33,741 bases of DNA, taken from assembly GCA_040905445.1 (NCBI GenBank), contig JBBDRN010000023.1, positions 1-33,741 of the forward strand, in the 5' to 3' direction. The notes beneath the pieces are model-generated. The model was not told the origin of the DNA. It saw only the letters and a list, made by a program, of their open reading frames with translations, and did not search any database. Below, piece after piece: positions 1 through 7,091 of this stretch. Origin of the DNA: SKPT01 sp040905445. Lineage in GTDB: Bacteria; Planctomycetota; Phycisphaerae; Phycisphaerales; Phycisphaeraceae. The first letter of the stretch is position 1; every line of letters begins with the position of its first letter. The position numbers and the translations under genes were made by a program.

Positions 1-921
1 GAGGGCGGCAACCTCGGCCACAAGAACCGCTACAAGGAAGGCTACTTCCCCGTCCCGCCCAACGACACGCTGCATGACCTGCGCACCGAGATGGTGCTCA
101 AGCTCATCGAGTGCGGCATCGACGTCGAGTGCCAGCACCACGAGGTCGCCGGCGCCGGCCAGTGCGAGATCGATGTCCGCTTCGCCGAGCTCGTCGAGAT
201 GGGCGACAAGCTCACGCTCTACAAGTACATCATCAAGAACGTCGCCCGCCAGCACGGGCTGAGCGCCACGTTCCTGCCCAAGCCGATCTACGGCGACAAC
301 GGCTCGGGCATGCACACGCACATCTCGCTCTGGAAGGGGGGCAAGCCCCTGTTCGCCGGCGACGGCTACGCGGGCCTGAGCGACATGGCGCTGCACGCGA
401 TCGGCGGCATCCTCAAGCATGCCTCCGCCATCTGCGCCTTCACCAACCCCTCGACCAACAGCTACAAGCGGCTGGTGCCCGGCTACGAGGCCCCGGTCAA
501 CCTCGCCTACAGCCGGCGCAACCGTTCGGCGGCGATCCGCATCCCGCTTTACAACGCGTCGCCCAAGGCCAAGCGCATCGAGTTCCGTTGCCCCGACCCG
601 AGCTGCAACCCCTACCTCGCCTTCTCGGCGCTGCTCATGGCCGCGATCGACGGCATCCAGAACAAGATCGAGCCCGGCGAGCCGCTTGACGTGAACATCT
701 ACGACCTCGAGCCCGAAGAGGCGGCCAACATCCCCAAGACGCCCGGCACGCTCGAGGATGCACTCGTCGCCCTCCAGGACGACCATGAGTTCCTGCTCAA
801 GGGCGACGTCTTCACCCCCGACGTCATCAGCACCTGGATCGAGTGGAAGATGGAGAACGAGGTCGAGCAGCTCAAGCTTCGGCCGCACCCGCACGAGTTC
901 ATGATGTACTACGACATCTGA
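1..921 (+). CDS. glnA: Glutamine synthetase type I, C-terminal part (5' truncated by window edge)
   Basis: Frame 1 is open from the first base and gives 306 residues of the catalytic domain of GSI, which makes glutamine from glutamate, ammonia and ATP in the cytoplasm. Visible family motifs are NGSGMHTHISLW (metal/glutamate site region), NPSTNSYKRLVPGYEAP (the conserved ATP-binding loop) and RIEFRCPDPSCNPYLAF (active-site arginine and glutamate). The segment NIYDLEPEEAANIPKTPG aligns with the adenylylation loop of the enterobacterial enzyme and keeps the tyrosine, so covalent regulation is possible but not shown. Family length is about 470 residues, so roughly one third is missing upstream. 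A strong hairpin terminator follows about 105 nt after the stop. Confidence 0.96.
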   Translation, partial: EGGNLGHKNRYKEGYFPVPPNDTLHDLRTEMVLKLIECGIDVECQHHEVAGAGQCEIDVRFAELVEMGDKLTLYKYIIKNVARQHGLSATFLPKPIYGDNGSGMHTHISLWKGGKPLFAGDGYAGLSDMALHAIGGILKHASAICAFTNPSTNSYKRLVPGYEAPVNLAYSRRNRSAAIRIPLYNASPKAKRIEFRCPDPSCNPYLAFSALLMAAIDGIQNKIEPGEPLDVNIYDLEPEEAANIPKTPGTLEDALVALQDDHEFLLKGDVFTPDVISTWIEWKMENEVEQLKLRPHPHEFMMYYDI

Positions 922-1026
922 TCCCTCGCCGCTTGCAGCTTCGCGCGGCGCTGAAGTCTGGCGCCGGCGATTGCGATGCGGCGCGGGGCCGGCGTGGGGC
1001 TCCGAAAATCCTGGATGAACCCAAGA

Positions 1027-1060
1027 AAAGGACCCGGCGACGTTCGTCGCCGGGTCCTTT
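1027..1060. terminator. Bidirectional intrinsic terminator between glnA and the prepilin-like gene
   Basis: A perfect 15-bp inverted repeat with arms AAAGGACCCGGCGAC and GTCGCCGGGTCCTTT and a 4-nt loop. It lies between two convergent genes, and the AAA/TTT ends give a short U tract in each direction. Confidence 0.9.
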
Positions 1061-1103
1061 CTGTTGCGCGTCGGGGCGGATCGTGAAGCCGCAAGCGGCG
1101 GCG

Positions 1104-1811
1104 TCAGCCGTTCGGGCGCCAGTTCTTGGCCAGCCCGATGTCGGGGGTGTCGGCGTGGACGGCCTCGGTGTGGCCGTCCATGAACAGGATGATGCCCATG
1201 CCCTGGTGGCGGGCCACGAAGTCCCCGATGTTGCTCGTCTGGTCGCCGCCGCGCTCGATCTCGATCGTCAGGTACTTGATCGAATGGTCGCGGAAGATAT
1301 AGCGCCGCGCGCCGCCGTAGAACGTACTGCCGGGGTCATTCCAGGGGTGGGGGCGGTCGTTCCAGTCCGCGCCGTAGGGGCCCTGCGGCACGCCGGTCTG
1401 GTGGCCGCCGCGGGCGTAGTTGTTGATCGCGAGCCAGCGCGGGAAGGTGTTGCGCGGCGGGTCGAACTCGGGGCAGTAGATCTTCGTGAGGTGCGTGTCG
1501 TCGCCCCGGTTGGGCTGGCCGTGGCGGTGGATCTCGATCTCGCTGAAGTACCCGTTGAGGACGTTGACCCAGGAAATGGAGGAGTTCGTGGGCTGAGTGC
1601 GGCTGCCGCCGCGGGGGAAGCGGTCATCGTGGTCGTCGGCGTAATAGTTCATGAACAGTCCGAGCTGCCTGTGGCTGTTCAAGCACGTCATCCGCCGGGC
1701 GGTCATCCGCGCCGACTGCAGCGCCGGCAGGAGCAGGGCGATCAGCAGGGCGATGATGGAGACAACCACGAGCAATTCGATCAACGTGAAACCGCGGGAG
1801 GTGGGGCGCAT
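1104..1811 (-). CDS. Type II secretion/pilin-like protein with H-X9-DG ending
   Basis: The 235-residue product begins with a class III prepilin leader: a short basic stretch ending in glycine, then FTLIELLVVVSIIALLIALL, with cleavage expected before the phenylalanine at residue 8 and the conserved glutamate at +5. A single hydrophobic helix (about residues 8-30) is followed by a soluble domain. Near the C-terminus, HQGMGIILFMDG fits the H-X9-DG motif of the large planctomycete family of prepilin-like proteins (DUF1559-related). The product is presumably processed by a prepilin peptidase and placed in the envelope; its exact role is unknown in the family. AAGGAG lies about 10 nt before the ATG. 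The gene converges on glnA and shares its terminator. Confidence 0.85.
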   Translation of the reverse strand: MRPTSRGFTLIELLVVVSIIALLIALLLPALQSARMTARRMTCLNSHRQLGLFMNYYADDHDDRFPRGGSRTQPTNSSISWVNVLNGYFSEIEIHRHGQPNRGDDTHLTKIYCPEFDPPRNTFPRWLAINNYARGGHQTGVPQGPYGADWNDRPHPWNDPGSTFYGGARRYIFRDHSIKYLTIEIERGGDQTSNIGDFVARHQGMGIILFMDGHTEAVHADTPDIGLAKNWRPNG

Positions 1812-2247
1812 CGACGAGACTCCTTACGCCGGCAGGCCTTCCAGAACGAAAGCCCCAGAGAAGGTGGTCGGCCTCGTGGCCGGTTCCACCGCACAATCCG
1901 ATCACTGTCTGCTCACTGGAGCCTGGGATGACAGGTCCAGCCCCCGGACTCGCCGGGCCGCCGCTCCAGAACGGGCGGCGCGCGGTGCAAGCCGGGGCAA
2001 CACCCCCCAGCGACTGGATTTGACTATATCACGAGTCGGGGGCGTGGGCAACAGCCATGCGCTGCCCAGGCCGTTGAATTGTCAGGCCCAAAGCGGTAAG
2101 TTCTCCGAGCATTTCTCCCCCTGGGCCGCAGGGTGGAGCATCCATGCGCCCGCCGGGGCCGGGGGCCGTCGGGCAGCCCGCGGCCGCCCGGGGCAAAGCC
2201 CGACCCGTCCGGTTACCCGCCCGATCCTCCGCTGCCAGGGATCCCAC
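1812..2247. other. 436-bp divergent intergenic region with a probable long leader for the prepilin-like gene
   Basis: No gene is seen. On the minus strand a good promoter (separate entry) would give a leader of about 205 nt. Within it, positions 1863-1890 form a hairpin of two 5-bp stems separated by an internal loop. The plus-strand start signals for the SDR gene are not clear. Confidence 0.5.
2023..2051 (-). promoter_or_regulatory. Sigma-70-like promoter for the prepilin-like gene
   Basis: Read on the minus strand, TTGCCC (2051-2046) and TATAGT (2028-2023) are separated by exactly 17 nt. The expected start site near 2016 leaves a leader of about 205 nt. Confidence 0.5.
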
Positions 2248-3045
2248 GTGAGCACCACCCCCGCCAAGCCCACCGCCATCGTCACCGGCGCCAGCCGCGG
2301 CATCGGCCGCGCGATCGCCGAAGCACTCGGCAGCGGTGGCTACAACGTCGTGATCAATTACAACGCCAACGCCGACGCTGCGAGCGAGGCCGCCCGCGCC
2401 GTCAAGGCCGTCGGCGGCGACGCCCACATTGTCCAGGCCGACGTCGGCAAGCGCGGGGACCACGCCGCGCTCGTCGCCGAAGCCGTCCAGCGCTTCGGCG
2501 CCATCGACCTGCTCGTCAACAACGCCGGCGTCGGACCGAAGGTCCGCGCCGACCTGCTCGAGATGGCGGACGAAAGCTGGGACTTCGTCCTCGACACCAA
2601 CCTCAAGGGCCCGTTCTTCCTCACCCAACTCGTCGCCAACCAGATGGTCGAGCGGATCGAGCAGCGGCCGCAGGACGTCAAGCACCCGCCCGCGATCATC
2701 AACATCGGGTCGATCAGCGCCTACACCGCGTCGATCAACCGCGGCGAGTACTGCATCGCCAAGGCGGGCATGGCTATGATGACCCTCCTGTTCGCCGACC
2801 GGCTTGCCCCCCACGACATCAACGTCTACGAGCTCCGCCCCGGGATCATCGCCACCGACATGACCTCCGGCGTCAAGGAAAAGTACGACAAGCTCATCCT
2901 CGAAGACGGCCTGACGCCGATCCGCCGCTGGGGCAAGCCCGAGGACGTCGGCCAGGCAGTCCTCGCCATCGCCGAGCGCCGCTTCCCCTTCTCCACCGGC
3001 GAGGTCATCAACGTCGACGGCGGCTTCCACATGCACAGGCTGTAG
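2248..3045 (+). CDS. SDR-family oxidoreductase, 3-ketoacyl-ACP reductase-like
   Basis: A 265-residue classical short-chain dehydrogenase. It has the Rossmann cofactor loop TGASRGIG (residues 13-20), NNAG (91-94), a catalytic serine at about 155 and the YxxxK pair Y168/K172, and it ends with the usual VDGG motif. The sequence resembles the FabG-like subfamily often annotated as 3-ketoacyl-ACP reductase (segments such as NRGEYCIAKAGM and LRPGIIATDMT). The true substrate cannot be read from sequence and may be a sugar or alcohol rather than an acyl-ACP. The GTG start was chosen because the TGASRGIG loop then falls at the usual distance from the N-terminus; the frame stays open further upstream, but that part does not look like protein. 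No close operon partner is present. Confidence 0.85.
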   Translation: MSTTPAKPTAIVTGASRGIGRAIAEALGSGGYNVVINYNANADAASEAARAVKAVGGDAHIVQADVGKRGDHAALVAEAVQRFGAIDLLVNNAGVGPKVRADLLEMADESWDFVLDTNLKGPFFLTQLVANQMVERIEQRPQDVKHPPAIINIGSISAYTASINRGEYCIAKAGMAMMTLLFADRLAPHDINVYELRPGIIATDMTSGVKEKYDKLILEDGLTPIRRWGKPEDVGQAVLAIAERRFPFSTGEVINVDGGFHMHRL

Positions 3046-3053
3046 CAATTAAA

Positions 3054-3065
3054 AATTCAGAATGC
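3054..3065. repeat. AT-rich repeat, left copy
   Basis: AATTCAGAATGC lies in an AT-rich island just after the SDR gene. Its exact reverse complement is at 3551-3562, on the other side of the small lipoprotein gene. Confidence 0.6.
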
Positions 3066-3152
3066 AAAATGCCGAAGCATCATCCGCGCTTGGCGCCCGG
3101 CAGCGGCGGCAGGTATAGTGGCGCCTGCCCCCTCCTGCTCCGGAGCATCACG

Positions 3153-3509
3153 ATGAAGCACCTCTGCCTGGCATGTCTCGCTCTCACGTGCGCAGTCGCC
3201 ATGAACGGGTGCCTGATCAACTCGAATCGCACGCGAACCGTCGGCGCCGGCGAAGAGCGCGTCGCGGTCGCCTTCGAAAACGACGACGCCATGCGCCTGT
3301 TCACCCAGACGCTCAAGGGCCGCTACCGCCAGGGCAAGCAGCTCGGCACCTCGCATTTCGCGATCCCGTTCATCATCAACTCCAACGTCCGCCGGGTGAT
3401 GTCCGAAGCGGCGTTCTTCAACGCCCAGGTCGCGCAAGCCGACCTCGACGGCGACGACGCCATCAGCGAGGCCGAGGCCCGCGCCTACGCCAATGAATGG
3501 GAGAACTGA
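3153..3509 (+). CDS. Small lipoprotein with an EF-hand loop
   Basis: A 118-residue protein with a short basic start, a hydrophobic stretch and a probable lipobox ending in MNGC at Cys20, so it is probably a lipid-anchored envelope protein. Near the C-terminus, DLDGDDAISEAE matches a 12-residue EF-hand calcium loop (Asp at 1, 3 and 5, Glu at 12); only one loop is seen. The middle part is not recognised. A CGGAG motif sits 8 nt before the ATG and a TATAGT hexamer about 33 nt upstream could be its -10 box. The gene stands alone, flanked on both sides by copies of an AT-rich repeat in inverted orientation. Confidence 0.6.
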   Translation: MKHLCLACLALTCAVAMNGCLINSNRTRTVGAGEERVAVAFENDDAMRLFTQTLKGRYRQGKQLGTSHFAIPFIINSNVRRVMSEAAFFNAQVAQADLDGDDAISEAEARAYANEWEN

Positions 3510-3530
3510 CTCGCGTCCCGCCCCTCCCCT

Positions 3531-3562
3531 TTCTGAATTTTGAATCTCCCGCATTCTGAATT
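3531..3562. repeat. AT-rich repeat, right copies in inverted orientation
   Basis: TTCTGAATTT (3531-3540) and GCATTCTGAATT (3551-3562) are reverse complements of parts of the left island at 3051-3065. The element lies just before the aminopeptidase promoter. Confidence 0.6.
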
Positions 3563-3565
3563 CAT

Positions 3566-3571
3566 TACACT
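3566..3571 (+). promoter_or_regulatory. Candidate -10 box (TACACT) of a leaderless transcript
   Basis: TACACT ends 7 nt before the ATG at 3579, so the transcript would begin at or next to the start codon. No ribosome binding site is seen between them, and no clear -35 box is visible. Confidence 0.4.
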
Positions 3572-3578
3572 GTCGGCC

Positions 3579-4712
3579 ATGGCCAAGCGCTCCACCCAAC
3601 CGCCAGCGCCATCCGCCGGCCTGCCGCCCAATCTTCGCGCGCGCATCAAGGCCTTGCATGAACACCTCGCCGAGACGGACGCCGACGCGCTGCTCGTGAC
3701 GAACCCGCGCGACATCCGGTACCTGACCGGCTTCGTGGGCGACGACTCGTGGGCCCTCGTCCGTCGGCGCTCCACCCGGGTGCACGTGCTGAGCGACTTC
3801 CGCTTCGGGGAGCAGATCGCGCGCGAGGCCCCGCACGTCAGCGCGATCATGCGCAAGCGCCCCCTCGCCGAGGAGCTCAAGCACCTCGCTGACCGGCTGC
3901 ACGTCGCGAAGCTCGGCGTGCAGCCGGCGCACGTCAGCCTCGCCGAGCGCAAGGTGCTCGCCCGCCAGCTCGGCTCGCGCCGCCTCGCCGAGCTGGACGA
4001 TCGGCTGCTCGAGCAGCGCTCCGTCAAGTCCGACGCGGAGCTCGCCGCCATCCGCCGCGCGATCCGCATCCAGGAAAGCGCGTTTCAGGTGACGCTCATG
4101 CACATCGAGCCGGGCATGCGCGAGCGCGAGATCGCCGCCCATCTCGAGTATCAGATGCGCCTCGCGGGCGCGGAGGGCCGGAGCTTTCCGACGATCGTCG
4201 CCGCCGACGCCAATGCCTCGCTGCCGCACGCGGTCCCCGGCGAGAAGCGCGTGCGCCGCGGCGGGATCGTGCTGATCGACTGGGGCGCCCGCTACGGCGG
4301 GTACTGCTCCGACCTGACGCGCGTGGTCGCGATCGGCCGCATGAAGCCGAAGCTCCGCGAGATCTACAGCATCGTCCGCGACGCCCAGTGGGCGGGGATC
4401 GAAGCGGTGGGCCCCGGCAAGCCGATGAAAGAGGTGGACGCCGCCGCGCGCCAGGTGATCGAGCGGGCGGGCTACGGCCGGCAGTTCGGCCACTCGCTCG
4501 GGCACGGGATTGGGATGGACATCCACGAGCTGCCCACCCTCTCGCCGCGCAGCGAGGGCGAGCTCGAGCCCGGGCAGGTGGTGACGATCGAGCCGGGGAT
4601 CTACCTGCCGGGCGTCGGAGGCGTACGCATCGAGGACGACGTGCTGGTGACCGATCGGGGGCGCCGGGTGATGAGCCGTTTGCCCAAGGACCTCGAATCC
4701 GCCATCATCTGA
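3579..4712 (+). CDS. M24 family metallopeptidase, Xaa-Pro aminopeptidase
   Basis: A 377-residue cytoplasmic peptidase that removes N-terminal residues preceding proline. The N-terminal creatinase-like domain (about residues 25-150, with NPRDIRYLTGF) is followed by the pita-bread catalytic domain. All five metal ligands can be placed: D234 (IDWG), D245 (CSDLTR), H309 (GHGIGMDIHE), E338 (IEPGIYLPG) and E352 (RIEDD). The ATG start sits right after a TACACT hexamer with no Shine-Dalgarno sequence. The neighbours accB and accC follow at once; a peptidase of this family next to accBC is a common bacterial arrangement, usually with efp between them, and efp is absent here. Confidence 0.93.
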   Translation: MAKRSTQPPAPSAGLPPNLRARIKALHEHLAETDADALLVTNPRDIRYLTGFVGDDSWALVRRRSTRVHVLSDFRFGEQIAREAPHVSAIMRKRPLAEELKHLADRLHVAKLGVQPAHVSLAERKVLARQLGSRRLAELDDRLLEQRSVKSDAELAAIRRAIRIQESAFQVTLMHIEPGMREREIAAHLEYQMRLAGAEGRSFPTIVAADANASLPHAVPGEKRVRRGGIVLIDWGARYGGYCSDLTRVVAIGRMKPKLREIYSIVRDAQWAGIEAVGPGKPMKEVDAAARQVIERAGYGRQFGHSLGHGIGMDIHELPTLSPRSEGELEPGQVVTIEPGIYLPGVGGVRIEDDVLVTDRGRRVMSRLPKDLESAII

Positions 4713-4757
4713 GCCCCGACGGCCGGGGGGCTGAGACACTGCAAGGGCTGGCGATCC

Positions 4758-5252
4758 ATGATCGATATGAAAACACTGCGACAGCTCGTCCGGTTGATGG
4801 CGGACAACGACCTGACCGAGCTGGACATCGAAGGCGAAGGCGACAAGGTCCGCCTGCGCCGCCACGGCAGCGGCCCCGACGTCCAGTACGTGCCCACGCC
4901 TCCGCAAGCGCCGGCTCCCAGTGGCGCCCCGACGACGCGCCACGCCGACGGCGGGGGGCACGATGGCGGCGCGGGGGACGGCGCGGGGGGCGGTGGGGGT
5001 GGGGACAGGGGAACCATCCAGATCAGCAGCCCGATGGTCGGCAGCTACTACTCCGCCTCCAGCCCCGATGCCAAGCCCTTCGTCACTGTCGGCGATCGCG
5101 TCGAGCCCGACACCGTCGTCTGCATCATCGAGGCCATGAAGGTCTTCAACGAAATCAAGGCCGAGGTCTCGGGCACCATCGACCGTGTGCTCGTCGACAA
5201 CGGCCAAGCCGTCGAGTTCGAGCAGCCCCTGTTCGAGGTCAAGCCCGACTGA
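4758..5252 (+). CDS. accB: Biotin carboxyl carrier protein of acetyl-CoA carboxylase
   Basis: A 164-residue protein that carries biotin between the carboxylase and transferase steps of malonyl-CoA synthesis. The N-terminal part (MIDMKTLRQLVRLMADNDLTELDIEG) is typical of bacterial BCCP. A flexible linker rich in Gly, Ala and Pro (about residues 40-90) leads to the biotinyl domain, where EAMKVFNEI contains the biotinylated lysine, K128. The second position after lysine is usually methionine in the family; here it is phenylalanine. The gene starts 45 nt after the aminopeptidase stop and is followed 121 nt later by accC, so cotranscription is likely. Confidence 0.95.
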   Translation: MIDMKTLRQLVRLMADNDLTELDIEGEGDKVRLRRHGSGPDVQYVPTPPQAPAPSGAPTTRHADGGGHDGGAGDGAGGGGGGDRGTIQISSPMVGSYYSASSPDAKPFVTVGDRVEPDTVVCIIEAMKVFNEIKAEVSGTIDRVLVDNGQAVEFEQPLFEVKPD

Positions 5253-5334
5253 CCACAGCAGACGACCCGCCGCGCGTGGCCTCGCCCTGCCCCGCCGCAC
5301 GCACCCGCGCCATGGCAAAGCGCCATGCGACACG

Positions 5335-5373
5335 CCCCAACCCCGAATCCCCAACCCCCAATCCCGAACCCCC
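5335..5373. repeat. C-rich tandem tract with G-quadruplex potential on the minus strand
   Basis: Imperfect repeats of the form CCCCAA/CCCCGAAT run up to the accC start codon. The complementary strand carries six runs of 3-5 G separated by 2-4 nt. No Shine-Dalgarno sequence is present within it. Confidence 0.65.
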
Positions 5374-6717
5374 ATGTTCTCCCGCATCCTCATCGCCAAC
5401 CGCGGCGAAATCGCCGTGCGAATCATCCGCGCCGCCCGCGAGCTCGGCGTCGAGACGGTGGCCGTCTACTCGACCGCCGACCGCGACGCGCGTCACGTGC
5501 AACTCGCCGACCGCGCCATCTGCATCGGCGGCCCCAAGGCCAGCGACTCCTACCTCAACGTTTCGCGCCTCATCGCCGCCGCCGAGGTCGCCAACGTCGA
5601 CGCCATCCATCCCGGGTACGGCTTCCTCGCCGAAAACGCCCACTTCGCCGAGGTCTGCCGCTCGTGCAACATCGAGTTCATCGGGCCGAGCGTCGACGCC
5701 ATGCAGCGGCTCGGCGACAAGGTCGCGTGCAAGAAGCTCGCGCTCGAGCACAAGGTGCCCACCTCGCCCGGCTCCAAGGGCCAGGTCGCCACCGAGGACG
5801 AGGCGATCGACGTCGTCCGCAAGATCGGCTACCCCGTGATGATCAAGGCCGCCGCGGGCGGGGGCGGCCGCGGCATGCGCGTCGCCCACAATGACATGGC
5901 GCTGCGCTCCGGCCTCAAAAGCGCCATGGCTGAGGCCGAGGGCGCCTTCGGCGACGCGACCGTCTACCTCGAAAAGTTCATCGAACGCGCCCGCCACGTC
6001 GAGGTGCAGATCCTCGGCGACCAGCACGGCAACGTCGTCCACCTCTTCGAGCGCGACTGCACGATGCAGCGCCGCCATCAGAAGCTGATCGAGGAGGCGC
6101 CCTGCCCCGTCATCGACGAGGACGCGCGGCAGAAGCTGTGCAAGGCGGCCGTGCGACTCTGCAAGGCCGCGGGCTATTACTCGGCCGGCACCGTCGAGTT
6201 CCTGATGGACGCCAAGCAGAACTTCTACCTCATGGAGGTCAACACCCGCGTCCAGGTCGAGCACCCCGTCACCGAGATGATCACCGGCATCGACATCGTC
6301 CAGGCCCAGATCCGCGTCGCCGCCGGCGAGCCCCTGCCCTTCACCCAGAAGCAGATTCAGCGCCGCGGCCACGCCATCGAGGTTCGCATCAACGCCGAGG
6401 ACCCTGAACGCAACTTCATGCCCTGTGCCGGCAAGCTCGAACAGTTCGACCCGCCCGGCGGCCTCGGCGTCCGCGTCGACACCCACTGCCGACCCGGCTA
6501 CGTCATCCCGCCCTACTACGACTCGATGATCGCCAAGCTCATCGCCCACCGCGCCACACGCGAAGAAGCGATCGCCACGCTCAAGCGCGCCCTTGGCGAA
6601 TTCGACATCGCACCCATCAAGACCACCATCGGCCTGCACGGCGACCTCATGCGCAACGGCAACTTCCTCCGCTCCGACATCGACATCCACTTCGTCGAAC
6701 GGTTGCTGGAGACATGA
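5374..6717 (+). CDS. accC: Acetyl-CoA carboxylase, biotin carboxylase subunit
   Basis: A 447-residue ATP-grasp enzyme that carboxylates biotin on AccB with bicarbonate and ATP. The start MFSRILIANRGEIAVRII is the canonical N-terminus, which fixes the ATG. Other family signatures are IHPGYGFLAENAHFAE, the glycine-rich ATP loop AAAGGGGRGMR, ERDCTMQRRHQKLIEEAPCP and EVNTRVQVEHPVTEMITGID (active-site Glu, Asn and Arg). Length matches the family. It is the last gene of a probable pepP-like/accB/accC unit. The region just before the ATG is a C-rich tract rather than a ribosome binding site, so initiation may rely on coupling or on other signals. Confidence 0.97.
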   Translation: MFSRILIANRGEIAVRIIRAARELGVETVAVYSTADRDARHVQLADRAICIGGPKASDSYLNVSRLIAAAEVANVDAIHPGYGFLAENAHFAEVCRSCNIEFIGPSVDAMQRLGDKVACKKLALEHKVPTSPGSKGQVATEDEAIDVVRKIGYPVMIKAAAGGGGRGMRVAHNDMALRSGLKSAMAEAEGAFGDATVYLEKFIERARHVEVQILGDQHGNVVHLFERDCTMQRRHQKLIEEAPCPVIDEDARQKLCKAAVRLCKAAGYYSAGTVEFLMDAKQNFYLMEVNTRVQVEHPVTEMITGIDIVQAQIRVAAGEPLPFTQKQIQRRGHAIEVRINAEDPERNFMPCAGKLEQFDPPGGLGVRVDTHCRPGYVIPPYYDSMIAKLIAHRATREEAIATLKRALGEFDIAPIKTTIGLHGDLMRNGNFLRSDIDIHFVERLLET

Positions 6718-6757
6718 CCCCTTGGCCGGCGAGCCTGCCGGGAACCCGAGGTGACCG

Positions 6758-6799
6758 GTGCCTGATGAGTCGATCGCCGTGCCTGATGAGCTGATCGCC
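6758..6799 (+). repeat. 21-bp tandem duplication over the start codon
   Basis: Positions 6758-6778 and 6779-6799 both read GTGCCTGATGAG, then TCGATCGCC or CTGATCGCC. Only the first copy has a Shine-Dalgarno sequence in front. Confidence 0.85.
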
Positions 6800-6997
6800 G
6801 TGCCCTGGGCGATCATGCTCGTGGTCGCTCTGGTCCTCGGGCTCATGGTCTACCGCCGGGGCCGCGACTCGCGCTGGTCATTCATCGGCGCCTTCCTCGC
6901 GGCGCTCATCCCCCTGGCGTTCACACTCGTCCTCGGCTTCATCGGCCTCATCATCGCGGCGCTGTTCTGGGGCGCCGTCCGACGAGCCACGGCGTAA
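6758..6997 (+). CDS. Small membrane protein with two hydrophobic segments
   Basis: The 79-residue product has two predicted membrane helices, at about residues 15-31 (AIMLVVALVLGLMVY) and 40-72, joined by a short basic loop (RRGRDSRW). I do not recognise a family. The first of two possible GTG starts was chosen because GAGGTG lies 5 nt before it. The second GTG, 21 nt downstream, comes from an exact or nearly exact tandem duplication of the first 21 nt of the gene, which gives the repeated heptapeptide V/M-PDE-S/L-IA. The gene follows accC by 40 nt. Confidence 0.6.
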   Translation: MPDESIAVPDELIAVPWAIMLVVALVLGLMVYRRGRDSRWSFIGAFLAALIPLAFTLVLGFIGLIIAALFWGAVRRATA

Positions 6998-7002
6998 ACG
7001 GG

Positions 7003-7037
7003 TGCCGTGGCCTGAGCGAGTCCGCGAGCGAAGGCCA
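7003..7037 (+). repeat. 35-bp direct repeat, copy 1
   Basis: Begins TGCCGTGG and ends GCGAAGGCCA. It starts 6 nt after the stop of the small membrane protein gene and differs at one base from the copy at 7998-8032. Confidence 0.9.
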
Positions 7038-7091
7038 ACGCGGACAATGTCTTCGCGACAGCAAGCCCACGGCGATAGGAGTGATGGGAGC

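Noticed and set aside
1009..1032. GGATGAACCCAAG next to the glnA terminator considered as a third copy of the paralogue promoter box
   Set aside because: Only about 13 bases match, no -35/-10 pair follows, and it merges into the terminator stem; mentioned only as a resemblance.
3057..5426. Long minus-strand open frame over the aminopeptidase and accB
   Set aside because: A shadow of codon bias; the plus-strand genes have all catalytic residues.
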